64,000 bases of DNA from Streptomyces sp. NBC_01267 (GCF_036241575.1 NZ_CP108455.1:2742501-2806500); one strand, 5' to 3'; shown: positions 17,051 to 25,663, numbered from the stretch's first letter. Notes: generated by a model from the letters alone, not told the origin. Made by a program: numbers and translations.

Positions 17051-19369
17051 GTGAGCGACGAGCAGCCACAGCAGCCCGGCTGGACCCCGCGGGAACCGCT
17101 CGACGGCGGCGCCCCGCCACCCGACGGCACCAGTGCCGCACCCGGGAAGAAGGGGAAGAAGCGCAAGCGTCCCAAGCGGCACGGCTGGCGCCGCCTGATC
17201 CCCACCTGGCGCATGGTCCTCGGCGGCGTCGTGGTGATCGTCCTGCTGCTCGTCGGCGGCTTCATCGCCGGGTACAACCTCGTCGACATCCCGCCCGCCA
17301 ACAAGGCGGCCACCGCGCAGAGCAACGTCTACCTCTACGCCGACGGCACCGAGATGGCCCGCGACGGCGAGGTCAACCGGGAGAACGTCCCGCTCGCGCA
17401 GATCCCCCTCGACGTCCAGCGTGCCGCGCTCGCCGCGGAGGACCGTGATTTCTACTCCGAGAGCGCCGTCGACCCCCAGGCCATGATCCGCGCGGCATGG
17501 AACACCCTGACCGGCAAGGGCACGCAGGGCGGCTCGACGATCACGCAGCAGTACGTCAAGAACTACTACCTCGGCCAGGAGCAGACCCTCAGCCGCAAGG
17601 CCAAGGAGTTCTTCATCGCGATCAAGCTCGACCGGGAGGAGACCAAGGACCAGATCCTCGAGGGCTATCTGAACACCAGCTACTTCGGGCGCAACGCGTA
17701 CGGCATCCAGGCCGCGGCCCAGGCGTACTACGGCAAGAACATCCAGGACATCGACGTCGCACAGGGCGCCTATCTCGCGTCGCTGCTCAACGCCCCCAGC
17801 GCGTACGACGTCGTGGCGCACCCGGAGAACAAGACCCGGGCGGTGGCCCGCTGGAACTACGTGCTCGACGGCATGGTCAAGAAGAAGTGGCTCAGCCAAT
17901 CCGACCGCGCCGCCGAGAAGTTCCCGGTACCCGGCAAGATCAAGGGCGCATCGGGGCTCTCCGGACAGCGCGGGTACCTCGTGCAGGCCGTCAAGGAGTA
18001 CCTCACCAGCAACAAGATCCTCGACGAGGACACCCTGGCCACCGGCGGCTACCGCATCACCACCACGATCCAGAAACCGAAACAGGACGCACTGGTCACC
18101 GCCGTCGACGACCAGGTGAACAGCAAACTCAGCAAGAGCCGCACCGCCGACCGCAATGTCCGCGTGGGCGGCGCCTCGGTGGAGCCGGACTCCGGCCGGG
18201 TCGTCGCGATGTACGGCGGGATCGACTACACCAAGCAGTACGTCAACAACGCCACCCGCCGCGACTACCAGGTCGGCTCGACCTTCAAGCCGTTCGTCTT
18301 CGCCTCCGCCGTCGAGAACCGGTCGACCACCCAGGACGGGCGCCGGATCACCCCGAACACCATCTACGACGGCACCGACCACCGCATGGTGCAGGGCCCC
18401 AACGGGCCCACCGGCTACGCCCCCGGCAACGAGGACGGCCGTTCCTACGGCAACATCACCGTCAGCACGGCCACCGACAAGTCCGTCAACGCCGTGTACG
18501 CACAGATGGCCGAGGACGTGGGCCCCGCCAAGGTGGAACAGACCGCGACCGACCTCGGCATCCCCAAGAACACCCCCGACCTCAACCCCTACCCGTCCAT
18601 CGCGCTCGGCCCGTCCACCGCCAGCGTGCTGGACATGACCGAGGCGTACGCGACCCTCGCCGGGCACGGCAGGCACGGGATGTACACCATCGTCGACTCG
18701 ATCAGTAAGAACGGCGCGAAGGTCGCCCTGCCGGCGAACAGCACCGTGCAGGCCGTCACCCGGCAGTCCGCCGACACCACCACGTCGATCCTGAAGAGCG
18801 TCGTCGAGAGCGGCACGGGCACCGCGGCCAAATCGGCGGGCCGCCCCGCCGCGGGCAAGACGGGTACCGCGGAGGACGACAAGGCGGCCTGGTTCGCGGG
18901 CTACACGCCCGACCTGTCGACCGTGATCTCGGTGATGGGCCAGGACCCCGACACCGGCGTACAGAAGCCGCTGTACGGGGCGCTCGGCCTGCCCCGCGTC
19001 AACGGCGGGGGCGCGCCCGCGCAGATCTGGGGCCAGTACACGGCAGCCGCGCTCAAGAACACCCGGGCCACGCCCTTCACCCTCGATCTCCAGGCGGGCG
19101 CGAGCCAGGACGCGCTGCCGACCCCGGCGTCGTCCTCCGCCTCCCCGTCGGGGTCGGCGTCGCCCTCGGCGAGCGCCAGCGCGACGGGACCGTCGCCCAC
19201 CGGGTCCGGCAACCCGTCGTCGCCGCCCCCGTCCGTACCGTCCGAGACACCGAGCGAGAGCACCGGCGTCATCGGCGGACTCACCGGCGGCGGCACCGAA
19301 ACGAGCGGCGGCACCAACGGCGGCGGAGGCCTCACCCCGGGGAACGGCGACGGGGGCGGCACCGGCTGA
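17051..19369 (+). CDS. Bifunctional class A penicillin-binding protein
   Basis: A 772-residue cell-wall synthase: basic cytoplasmic N-terminus, a membrane anchor at about residues 55-77, then a GT51 glycosyltransferase domain with catalytic E130 in EDRDFY and GGSTITQQYVKN. The transpeptidase domain has S410-T-F-K, S478-V-N and K603-T-G. A Ser/Pro/Gly-rich tail of about 90 residues ends the protein. It polymerises lipid II and crosslinks peptidoglycan outside the membrane. GTG 17051 has GGAG eight bases upstream and gives the expected basic N-terminus. Confidence 0.95.
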   Translation: MSDEQPQQPGWTPREPLDGGAPPPDGTSAAPGKKGKKRKRPKRHGWRRLIPTWRMVLGGVVVIVLLLVGGFIAGYNLVDIPPANKAATAQSNVYLYADGTEMARDGEVNRENVPLAQIPLDVQRAALAAEDRDFYSESAVDPQAMIRAAWNTLTGKGTQGGSTITQQYVKNYYLGQEQTLSRKAKEFFIAIKLDREETKDQILEGYLNTSYFGRNAYGIQAAAQAYYGKNIQDIDVAQGAYLASLLNAPSAYDVVAHPENKTRAVARWNYVLDGMVKKKWLSQSDRAAEKFPVPGKIKGASGLSGQRGYLVQAVKEYLTSNKILDEDTLATGGYRITTTIQKPKQDALVTAVDDQVNSKLSKSRTADRNVRVGGASVEPDSGRVVAMYGGIDYTKQYVNNATRRDYQVGSTFKPFVFASAVENRSTTQDGRRITPNTIYDGTDHRMVQGPNGPTGYAPGNEDGRSYGNITVSTATDKSVNAVYAQMAEDVGPAKVEQTATDLGIPKNTPDLNPYPSIALGPSTASVLDMTEAYATLAGHGRHGMYTIVDSISKNGAKVALPANSTVQAVTRQSADTTTSILKSVVESGTGTAAKSAGRPAAGKTGTAEDDKAAWFAGYTPDLSTVISVMGQDPDTGVQKPLYGALGLPRVNGGGAPAQIWGQYTAAALKNTRATPFTLDLQAGASQDALPTPASSSASPSGSASPSASASATGPSPTGSGNPSSPPPSVPSETPSESTGVIGGLTGGGTETSGGTNGGGGLTPGNGDGGGTG

Positions 19370-19384
19370 TCCCGGCTGATCAGG

Positions 19385-19666
19385 TCAGCGTGCGGGGACC
19401 GGGGCCGGAACCGCGCTCGGGACACGAGGCGGGACCGGCGCAGGAACCGCGCTCGGAACACGAGGCGGCACCGGGGTCGAGACATGGGCCGGAGCCGGGG
19501 CCGCAGCCGCAGTACGCACCGGCTGGCGAGCGTGCACCGGGGCAGGGACAGACGTGGCGGCGACGGCGGCGGAGCCGCCCGCGATGACCACCGCGCCTCC
19601 GGCAACGATGCCGAAGAACAGACGGCGGGTACGGCTGGCCGGACGGGTCCTCTTGTGAATCGTCAA
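19385..19666 (-). CDS. Small secreted Pro/Ala/Val repeat protein
   Basis: A 93-residue protein with a basic n-region (TIHKRTRPASRTRR), a signal peptide core (LFFGIVAGGAVVIAGGSAAVAA) and a tail of two nearly identical PPRVPSAVPAPV repeats. It starts at TTG 19666 with GAGAGGGA upstream. It faces the sigma-factor gene divergently and may belong to its regulon. Function unknown. Confidence 0.6.
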   Translation of the reverse strand: MTIHKRTRPASRTRRLFFGIVAGGAVVIAGGSAAVAATSVPAPVHARQPVRTAAAAPAPAHVSTPVPPRVPSAVPAPVPPRVPSAVPAPVPAR

Positions 19667-19757
19667 AGCAGTTCCCTCTCAACGGGGGTTGACCGGATCC
19701 TCAGCTGTTCGACCGGGCTGAGGCCCTTGCATGAGAGGAGTACGGGACCGGGCTCCC

Positions 19758-19811
19758 GGCAGGTTGCACGGAATCCCGGAAAAACAATTCCCGCCGCGCA
19801 TGCAACCTGCC
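19758..19811. promoter_or_regulatory. Inverted repeat in the sigma-factor upstream region
   Basis: GGCAGGTTGCA (19758-19768) is repeated inverted as TGCAACCTGCC (19801-19811). Between them GGAAT...ATTCC forms a smaller palindrome; GGAAT also resembles the -35 box of ECF promoters. The site lies about 60 bp upstream of the sigma gene and may be an autoregulatory operator or a promoter. This is inference. Confidence 0.4.
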
Positions 19812-19867
19812 CGGACAACTCCACGTACATACGTAGGGACGGGGGCGGGTCCAGCGGAAGGTGGCAG

Positions 19868-20377
19868 GTGAGAGAAGCAGTCCGGGAGCGGGAGTTCCGG
19901 GAGTTCGCCGAGGCCCGGCAGGCATCGCTGAGGCGCAGCGCGTACCTGCTCTGCGGAGACTGGCACCAGGCGCAGGACCTGACCCAGACCACGCTGATGA
20001 AGCTCTACGCGGCCTGGGGCCGGGTCCGCCGGGACGGCAACGTGGAGGCGTACGCACGCACCATCCTCACCCGCACCTTCATCGACCAGTACCGCAAGGC
20101 GCTCTGGCGTGAGGAGCCGGTGGAGGACGTGCCCGATCTGCCGTCCGCCGAGGCGGACGTACCGGAGATGCGCCTGGTGATGCGGTCGGCGCTGATGGAA
20201 CTCCCGCCCCGCTACCGGGCGGTGCTGGTGCTGCGGTACTGGGAGGACTGGAGCGTCGAACAGACCGCGGAGGCACTGCGGGTGACACCTGGCACGGTCA
20301 AGAGCCAGAGCGCCCGAGGGCTCGCCCGACTGCGCCGGATCGTCGAAGACCTGTCCACCGAAACGAGCGGGAGGTGA
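19868..20377 (+). CDS. ECF RNA polymerase sigma factor, sigma-E family
   Basis: A 169-residue sigma factor. Region 2 spans about residues 10-75 (FAEARQASLRRSAYLLCGDWHQAQDLTQTTLMKLYAAW, then AYARTILTRTFIDQYRK) and region 4 about residues 105-160 (LPPRYRAVLVLRYWEDWSVEQTAEALRVTPGTVKSQSARGLARLR). LCGDWHQAQDLTQ is typical of the actinobacterial SigE-family subgroup. GTG 19868 has GGAAGG upstream. The next gene starts within 10 bp and encodes a membrane protein, the usual position for an anti-sigma partner. Confidence 0.93.
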   Translation: MREAVREREFREFAEARQASLRRSAYLLCGDWHQAQDLTQTTLMKLYAAWGRVRRDGNVEAYARTILTRTFIDQYRKALWREEPVEDVPDLPSAEADVPEMRLVMRSALMELPPRYRAVLVLRYWEDWSVEQTAEALRVTPGTVKSQSARGLARLRRIVEDLSTETSGR

Positions 20378-20385
20378 AGGAGCGG

Positions 20386-20739
20386 ATGAACGAGCAGGGG
20401 AACAGTGCGATGCGCGTCGCCTTCGAGGCGATCCTCGACGCATCGGCGGAACCGCAGCTGCCCAGCGTCACCGATGCGGTGGTCCGGGGCGGGCGCCGGA
20501 TCCGGCGCCGTCGTACGACGATCTCGGCCGCCACCGCGCTGGTGGTCGCGGCACTGGCGGTCACCGCGGCCGTCCATCTGCCCGGCACGGACGCCGACCG
20601 TCATCCGGCGCCGCCCCTCGGCACGGTGGACAGCCCCGCACCCACGCCGCCCCCCTCGCCGAGCCCCAGCCCGCCGAGCACGCCGACACCCGTGACCGCT
20701 CCCGCGAACCCGGCGGGTGTTCCCTCGCCCGCCGGGTAG
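20386..20739 (+). CDS. Single-pass membrane protein, probable sigma-factor partner
   Basis: A 117-residue protein with a cytoplasmic N-terminus of about 47 residues (MRVAFEAILDASAEPQLPSVTDAVVRGGRRIRRRRT), one membrane helix (ISAATALVVAALAVTAAVHL) and a short Pro/Ser-rich extracellular tail. Position and topology suggest a regulator of the adjacent sigma factor, but no ZAS zinc motif (HxxxCxxC) is present. ATG 20386 has GAAGGAG upstream; GTG 20374 would overlap the sigma stop codon. Confidence 0.65.
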   Translation: MNEQGNSAMRVAFEAILDASAEPQLPSVTDAVVRGGRRIRRRRTTISAATALVVAALAVTAAVHLPGTDADRHPAPPLGTVDSPAPTPPPSPSPSPPSTPTPVTAPANPAGVPSPAG

Positions 20740-20771
20740 CCGAACGGCGGGCTGAGGGAACGGACAAGATC

Positions 20772-21092
20772 TCAGTGACCGCTGGTCGCCTTCAGGCCGA
20801 CGACGGCGACCAGCAGCAGGCAGACGAAGAAGATCCGGGCCGCGGTGGCGGGCTCACCGAGCAGGACCATGCCGAACACCGCCGCACCGGCCGCGCCGAT
20901 CCCCACCCAGACGCCGTACGCGGTACCGATCGGCAGGGTCTTGGCCGCCTGCGAGAGCAGCAGCATGGACACGACGATGCCCGCGCCGGTGAAGAGGCTG
21001 GGCCACAGCCTCGTAAAACCTTCGGTGTACTTCATCCCGATCGACCAGGCCACTTCGAGCAGACCAGCAACGATGAGCAGAACCCAAGCCAT
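20772..21092 (-). CDS. sugE: Small multidrug resistance family protein, SugE/Gdx guanidinium exporter
   Basis: A 106-residue protein with four membrane helices and the SMR residues: N-terminal WVLLIVAGLLEVAWSIGMKYTEGFTRLWPS with the essential Glu in helix 1, and GTAYGVWVGIGAAGAAVFG in helix 3. The EVAWSIGMKYT context places it with SugE/Gdx rather than EmrE drug pumps. Gdx proteins export guanidinium in exchange for protons. A guanidine-III riboswitch directly upstream supports this. ATG 21092 has GGAGG upstream. Confidence 0.92.
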   Translation of the reverse strand: MAWVLLIVAGLLEVAWSIGMKYTEGFTRLWPSLFTGAGIVVSMLLLSQAAKTLPIGTAYGVWVGIGAAGAAVFGMVLLGEPATAARIFFVCLLLVAVVGLKATSGH

Positions 21093-21128
21093 GACGACGA
21101 ACCTCCGTGAGACGGATCAACAGGGGGT

Positions 21129-21167
21129 GCGTCGTCTTTGCTGCCCGGTACGGCGCGTCTCGTCGGG
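21129..21167 (-). promoter_or_regulatory. Guanidine-III (ykkC-III) riboswitch
   Basis: Read on the minus strand, 21167 to 21129 gives CCCGACGAGACGCGCCGTAC followed by CGGGCAGCAAAGACGACGC. As I recall it, the crystallised Thermobifida fusca guanidine-III aptamer reads CCGGACGAGGUGCGCCGUAC then CCGGUCAGGACAAGACGGCGC. The GACGAG-xx-GCGCCGTACC core, the P1 pairing CCCG/CGGG and the 3' pseudoknot strand are all kept. The aptamer ends about 37 bases before the sugE start, so its 3' strand could control access to the ribosome binding site. Confidence 0.85.
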
Positions 21168-21269
21168 TTCGTTCCACCGTAGCAAACCGCCACGGGCCAT
21201 TGACCAGCTCACAGACCATGGGCCGACTCACGGGCCATTGACCAGCTACGGACACTGCTGCGGATACCG

Positions 21270-21605
21270 CTACAGATACAGCCCGGTGGAGTCGTCGGAG
21301 ACCCGCTCCGACGCCACGGCGTGCAGATCGCGCTCCCGCATGAGGACGTAGGCCACGCCCCGGACCTCGACCTCGGCGCGTTCCTCCGGGTCGTACAGCA
21401 CCCGGTCGCCGGGGACCACCGTGCGGACGTTCTGCCCGACCGCCACCACCTCGGCCCAGGCCAGCCGCTTGCCGACCGCGGCCGTCGCCGGAATCAGGAT
21501 GCCGCCGCCCGAGCGCCGCTCGCCCTCCGGGCTGTCGGACTTGACCAGCACGCGGTCGTGCAGCATCCGGATGGGCAGCTTGTCGTCGTGGGTGTTCTCG
21601 CTCAC
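21270..21605 (-). CDS. GroES-like chaperonin family protein
   Basis: A 111-residue protein with the Cpn10 fold pattern: LPIRMLHDRVLVKSDSPEGERRSGGGILIPATA (mobile loop region), AEVVAVGQNVRTVVPGDRVLYDPEERAEVEVRGVAYVLMRERDLHAV. It lacks the usual adjacent groEL, so it is an accessory GroES homologue. GTG 21605 start. Whether it caps a chaperonin is unknown. Confidence 0.88.
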   Translation of the reverse strand: MSENTHDDKLPIRMLHDRVLVKSDSPEGERRSGGGILIPATAAVGKRLAWAEVVAVGQNVRTVVPGDRVLYDPEERAEVEVRGVAYVLMRERDLHAVASERVSDDSTGLYL

Positions 21606-21730
21606 GGGCTCGAACCTACCTGGCCGCGGGCCTGCCGTTCACCGAAGGGTGGAGCCCGGTGCGAGCGGATGCAGTGCGCGCACTGCTTCTCGGCCCACGT
21701 CCCGCCCCACGTCCCGGCTCGCCTCCGGGC

Positions 21731-22057
21731 TCACTTCTTGCAGCGCTTGGACGACACGCACAGCCCGATCAGACCCACGCTGAGCAGCGCCACCGGAATC
21801 ACCCGTTCCAGCCGAGGAGCGCCGGTGTCCGAGACGAACTGGGCCCGGACCCCGTTCGCGGCCCTGTTCAGCGCGACGAAGGCCCGCCCCGCGGTCTGGT
21901 CGACGGCAGAGGCGACCTTGGCCTTCGCGTCCCCCACGATCGTGCTGGGGTGCAGCCGCACACCGATCTCGTCCAGCGTGTCCGCGAGATCCGCGCGCCG
22001 GGTCTCGATGTCGGCCTGGATCTGCGCCGGGGTCCTGGCATCCGTGGCATCCGACAC
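21731..22057 (-). CDS. DUF3618 domain protein
   Basis: A 108-residue protein. RTPAQIQADIETRRADLADTLDEIGVRLHPSTIVGDAKAKVASAVD is the DUF3618 domain, which is helical and membrane-associated. A C-terminal membrane segment follows (VIPVALLSVGLIGLCV), with a basic Cys/Lys tail. GTG 22057 has GGAGG nine bases upstream. The bcp gene is divergent. Function unknown; proteins of this family often accompany DUF4235/phage-holin-like envelope proteins. Confidence 0.85.
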   Translation of the reverse strand: MSDATDARTPAQIQADIETRRADLADTLDEIGVRLHPSTIVGDAKAKVASAVDQTAGRAFVALNRAANGVRAQFVSDTGAPRLERVIPVALLSVGLIGLCVSSKRCKK

Positions 22058-22196
22058 TGCGCTGCCTCCGTGGTCGTGTCCGGTAGTCGTTGCTCGACAG
22101 TCTGTCAGCTTCAACGGGAACGCACCCCGCGGCACCCCTATTACGCTCGGCCCCATCCGTACCTCACGGCCCACGCACCCTCCCGAGGAGACCTTG

Positions 22197-22664
22197 ATGA
22201 GCGAGCGACTCCAGCCCGGCGACACCGCTCCCGCCTTCACTCTGCCCGACGCGGACGGCAAGGAGATTTCCCTCGCCGACCACAAGGGCCGCAAAGTCAT
22301 CGTGTACTTCTACCCGGCTGCGCTTACCCCCGGATGCACCAAGCAGGCCTGCGACTTCACCGACAATCTCGAATTTCTGGCAGGCGCCGGGTACGACGTC
22401 ATCGGCGTCTCGCCGGACAAGCCGGAGAAGCTCGCGAAATTCCGCGAGAAGGAGTCCCTGAAGGTCACGCTCGTCGGTGACCCGTCCAAGGAGACACTCA
22501 CTGCGTACGGCGCTTTCGGGGAAAAGAAGCTCTACGGCAAAACGGTGACCGGAGTCATCAGGTCGACCGTGATCGTCGACGAGGAGGGCAAGGTCGAGCG
22601 GGCCCTCTACAACGTCAAGGCCACCGGCCACGTAGCCAAGATCATCAAGGATCTCGGCCTCTGA
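22197..22664 (+). CDS. bcp: Thiol peroxidase, Bcp/PrxQ family peroxiredoxin
   Basis: A 155-residue peroxiredoxin. The peroxidatic Cys lies in PAALTPGCTKQACDFTDN (about residue 47), with a possible resolving Cys five residues later (CTKQAC), as in PrxQ. The usual PKADTPGC is here PAALTPGC. The enzyme reduces hydroperoxides using thioredoxin in the cytoplasm. ATG 22197 has CGAGGAG upstream. A rho-independent terminator follows. Confidence 0.95.
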   Translation: MSERLQPGDTAPAFTLPDADGKEISLADHKGRKVIVYFYPAALTPGCTKQACDFTDNLEFLAGAGYDVIGVSPDKPEKLAKFREKESLKVTLVGDPSKETLTAYGAFGEKKLYGKTVTGVIRSTVIVDEEGKVERALYNVKATGHVAKIIKDLGL

Positions 22665-22733
22665 TCCGGGCCGACATCCGCTGAGTACCGCCGGGTAACG
22701 CCGAGTCCTGCCGGGCTCCACCGAGAATGCGTG

Positions 22734-22762
22734 ACCAAGGTCCCATTACCCGGGACCTTGGT
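22734..22762 (+). terminator. Rho-independent terminator after bcp
   Basis: Perfect 11-bp arms ACCAAGGTCCC (22734-22744) and GGGACCTTGGT (22752-22762) with a 7-base loop, followed by TT. Confidence 0.85.
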
Positions 22763-22832
22763 TTGCGGCCACCATCGCCGTGCAGAAGTTCCTCTTGCGT
22801 GTTTTTGTATGCCCAGAGAGAGGACGGAAACC

Positions 22833-24329
22833 ATGGCGGACCACGGCAGGGAGACCGCGGCCGACCCCGAGGCGGTCAAGCGCCATCGCGACCTCTACCG
22901 CATCATCAACCGCCGGAAGCACCCGCGACTGCGCCGCACCGATATCACGGTGACCGACGAAGCCGCCATCAAGCGCGCGGTCAAAGCGGCCTCTCTCGGT
23001 AATGCCATGGAGTGGTTCGATTTCGGCATCTACAGCTATCTGGCGGCCACCATCGGCCATGTCTTCTTCCCGTCGGGAAGCAGCACGGTCCAGTTGCTCT
23101 CGTCGTTCGCCACCTTCGCGGTCGCCTTCCTGATCCGCCCGGTCGGCGGCATGGTCTTCGGGCCGATGGGAGACAAGATCGGCCGCAAGAAGGTCCTCGC
23201 CATGACCATGATCATGATGGCGATCGGCACCTTCGCGATCGGGATCCTCCCCTCGTACGCGGCGATCGGATTCTGGTCCCCGGTCCTGCTGATCTTCTTC
23301 CGCCTGGTGCAGGGGTTCTCCACCGGCGGCGAGTACGGCGGCGCCTCCACCTTCATCGCGGAGTACGCACCCGACAAGCGCCGCGGCTACTTCGGCAGCT
23401 TCCTGGAGTTCGGCACGCTGGCCGGGTACGTCGGCGCGGCGGGTCTGGTCACGCTGATGACCGCGCTCCTCGGCCACGACGGGATGAACAGCTGGGGCTG
23501 GCGCATCCCGTTCCTGGTCGCGGGCCCGCTGGGCCTGGTCGGTCTCTATCTGCGGCTGCGGCTGGACGAGACCCCGGCCTTCCAGCGACTGGAGGGCGAG
23601 AGCGTCCACGCGGGCGAGGCGGCCGACGGGGTGGAGACCTCCGCGAAGGGCGACCTCCGCAAGATCTTCCGCGACTACTGGCCGTCGCTGATCCTGTGCA
23701 TCGCGCTGGTCGGCGCGTACAACATCACGGACTACATGCTGCTGTCGTACATGCCGACGTACCTCACGGACGAACTGCACTACGGCGAGACGCACGGCCT
23801 GCTGATCCTGCTGGGTGTCATGGTCTGCCTGATGCTGATCATCAACCAGGTCGGCAAGCTCAGTGACCGCTTCGGCCGGAAGCCCCTGCTCATGACCGGC
23901 ATGCTCGGCTTCTTCTTCCTGTCGCTCCCGGCATTCCTGCTGATCCGCCAGGGCTCCGTCCCGGCGATCGTGGCGGGCATGCTGATGCTCGGCCTCTCGC
24001 TGGTCTGCCTGCTGGGGACGATGTCGGCGGCGCTGCCCGCCCTGTTCCCGACCCAGGTGCGGTACGGCTCGCTGTCGGTCGGCTACAACCTCTCCGCGTC
24101 CCTGTTCGGCGGTACGACCCCTCTGGTGATCACCGCCCTGATCAGCCTGACCGGATCCAAGCTGGTGCCCGCCTACTACGCGATGGTGGCGGCCCTGGTG
24201 GGGGTGGTCGCGGTGCTGTGCATGAAGGAGACCGCCCAGCAGCCACTGGAGGGCTCCCCGCCGTCGGTGGAGACGAAGGAGGAGGCGGCGGAGATCGTGG
24301 AGTCCCAGACACCGGATCCGCGCTTCTGA
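22833..24329 (+). CDS. Major facilitator superfamily transporter, ProP-like metabolite:H+ symporter
   Basis: A 498-residue, 12-helix transporter. The family signatures are GNAMEWFDFGIYSYLA in helix 1, RPVGGMVFGPMGDKIGRKKVL (MFS motif A), FFRLVQGFSTGGEYGGASTFIAEYAPDKRRGYFGSF and KLSDRFGRKPLL. These are typical of the MHS family: ProP for proline/betaine, KgtP, ShiA. The loop between the halves and the C-terminal cytoplasmic tail are acidic. The sequence fits an osmoprotectant or organic-acid symporter; substrate not assignable. ATG 22833 has GAGAGAGGA upstream. Confidence 0.9.
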   Translation: MADHGRETAADPEAVKRHRDLYRIINRRKHPRLRRTDITVTDEAAIKRAVKAASLGNAMEWFDFGIYSYLAATIGHVFFPSGSSTVQLLSSFATFAVAFLIRPVGGMVFGPMGDKIGRKKVLAMTMIMMAIGTFAIGILPSYAAIGFWSPVLLIFFRLVQGFSTGGEYGGASTFIAEYAPDKRRGYFGSFLEFGTLAGYVGAAGLVTLMTALLGHDGMNSWGWRIPFLVAGPLGLVGLYLRLRLDETPAFQRLEGESVHAGEAADGVETSAKGDLRKIFRDYWPSLILCIALVGAYNITDYMLLSYMPTYLTDELHYGETHGLLILLGVMVCLMLIINQVGKLSDRFGRKPLLMTGMLGFFFLSLPAFLLIRQGSVPAIVAGMLMLGLSLVCLLGTMSAALPALFPTQVRYGSLSVGYNLSASLFGGTTPLVITALISLTGSKLVPAYYAMVAALVGVVAVLCMKETAQQPLEGSPPSVETKEEAAEIVESQTPDPRF

Positions 24330-24495
24330 ACCCGGCCCCACCCGCGACTCCCCTCCCGGCCCCCTCCCGCACCGGCCCGTACCGCCACCGCCACCCGGTA
24401 CGGGCCGCTCCGCTTTCCGGACGTGACGGTCCGGTCAGCGGATCGTTACTCCGTACGAGGTCGCGAACGCGCGACCGGGACGGAGCGAGCCCACC

Positions 24496-25500
24496 ATGAC
24501 CGACCCGTACGAGCGGGAGACACTCACCCGGGCGGTGGCCGAGTCCAGGAACTGGGCCGACGTCATGCGGCGCCTCGGCCTCAAGAAGAGCGGCGGTCGG
24601 CACCGTGTGCTCAGAAAGCGGGTCGCCGCACTCGGCATCGACACCAGCCACTTCCAGCAGCGCAGCCCCTTCCGCACGTACACGGACGAGGCGATAGCCG
24701 CAGCCGTCGGCACGTCCTCGACACTCCGCGAAGTCGTGACCGCGCTCGGCGCCCCGCCCGCGACCGGCACGCTGTCGCACATCAGACGGCGGATCGCGGC
24801 GGCCGGCATCGACGTGAGCCACTTTCCCGGGCTCAACCGTCCGGAAGGGCCCCGGCTCCTGTTCACCGTCGAGGAACTGCGAAACGCCGCCGCCTCGGCC
24901 GACAGTGTGCGCGGAGCAGCGCGGCTGCTCGGGCTGGCCGACGGCGACAGCCGGTCGCGCGCAGCGCTGGGAGCGATGCTCAGGGAGCACGGGATCGACA
25001 CCTCCCATTTCCGGAACGCACGTCCGGCGATCAGCGAGGGCGCCCTGCGGGCAGCGGTACCCGGTGCCACCAGTTACGCGGACGTCATGCGCGCGCTCGG
25101 CCTCGCGGTGAACGACACCAACCATCGCCGCGTTCGCCGCACCGTGCTCCAACTGCAGCTCGACACCGGCCACTTCACGCGCCGCCCCTGGGGGTCGACG
25201 CGCGTGCCGGAACGGCGGCCGATCGCGCCGCGGACCCTGGTCGTCATGCCGCGGGGGTCGGCACGCGCGAAGCGGCCCCAGCTGCACCGCGCCCTCCAGG
25301 AAGTGGGTGTCCCCTACCGGTGCGAGCGCTGTGCCAACCCCGGCTCATGGCTGGGCCGGCCGATCACGCTCCAGATCGACCACATCAACGGCGACTGGCT
25401 CGACAACCGCCGGGAGAATCTCCGGTACCTGTGCCCGAACTGCCATGCGCTGACCGACACCTGGTGCCGGAACCGCAGGAAGCAACAGCTCGACGCATAG
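24496..25500 (+). CDS. HNH endonuclease with four N-terminal DNA-binding-like repeats
   Basis: A 334-residue protein. The C-terminal HNH domain reads YRCERCANPGSW, then LQIDHINGDWLDNRRENLRYLCPNCHAL: two CxxC zinc pairs and the D-H, N, N-x-x-x-C-x-x-C-H pattern. Upstream are four repeats of about 65 residues, each ending in GIDTSHF, GIDVSHF, GIDTSHF or LDTGHF after a helical RRLGL...R...LR segment, probably helix-turn-helix units. The gene sits directly upstream of tRNA-Leu. It resembles free-standing HNH proteins common in streptomycetes; the biological target is unknown. Confidence 0.9.
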   Translation: MTDPYERETLTRAVAESRNWADVMRRLGLKKSGGRHRVLRKRVAALGIDTSHFQQRSPFRTYTDEAIAAAVGTSSTLREVVTALGAPPATGTLSHIRRRIAAAGIDVSHFPGLNRPEGPRLLFTVEELRNAAASADSVRGAARLLGLADGDSRSRAALGAMLREHGIDTSHFRNARPAISEGALRAAVPGATSYADVMRALGLAVNDTNHRRVRRTVLQLQLDTGHFTRRPWGSTRVPERRPIAPRTLVVMPRGSARAKRPQLHRALQEVGVPYRCERCANPGSWLGRPITLQIDHINGDWLDNRRENLRYLCPNCHALTDTWCRNRRKQQLDA

Positions 25501-25572
25501 TCGTGGGGGAGTGCGGGTGTGGGCGCGACTTACCCCGTACGACTGTCGGCCGAGTACCATGAACGACAGCCT

Positions 25573-25658
25573 GCGGCCTTGGCGCAGTTGGTTGACGCGA
25601 TCGGTTTAGGTCCGGTTTGTCCGTTTGGACTAGGTGGGTTCGAATCCCACAGGCCGCA
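25573..25658 (+). tRNA. tRNA-Leu (anticodon UAG)
   Basis: Acceptor arms GCGGCCT and AGGCCGC pair over 7 bp. The anticodon stem ATCGG/CCGGT encloses loop TTTAGGT with anticodon TAG. A long variable arm (GTCC-GTTT-GGAC) marks a class II tRNA. The T-arm is GTGGG-TTCGAAT-CCCAC. The discriminator is A, fitting leucine, and CCA is not encoded. It reads CUA and possibly other CUN codons and is not bldA (UAA). Confidence 0.95.
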
Positions 25659-25663
25659 CATGG

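Noticed and set aside
25573..25658. bldA tRNA
   Set aside because: The anticodon is TAG, not TAA, so it does not read UUA codons.
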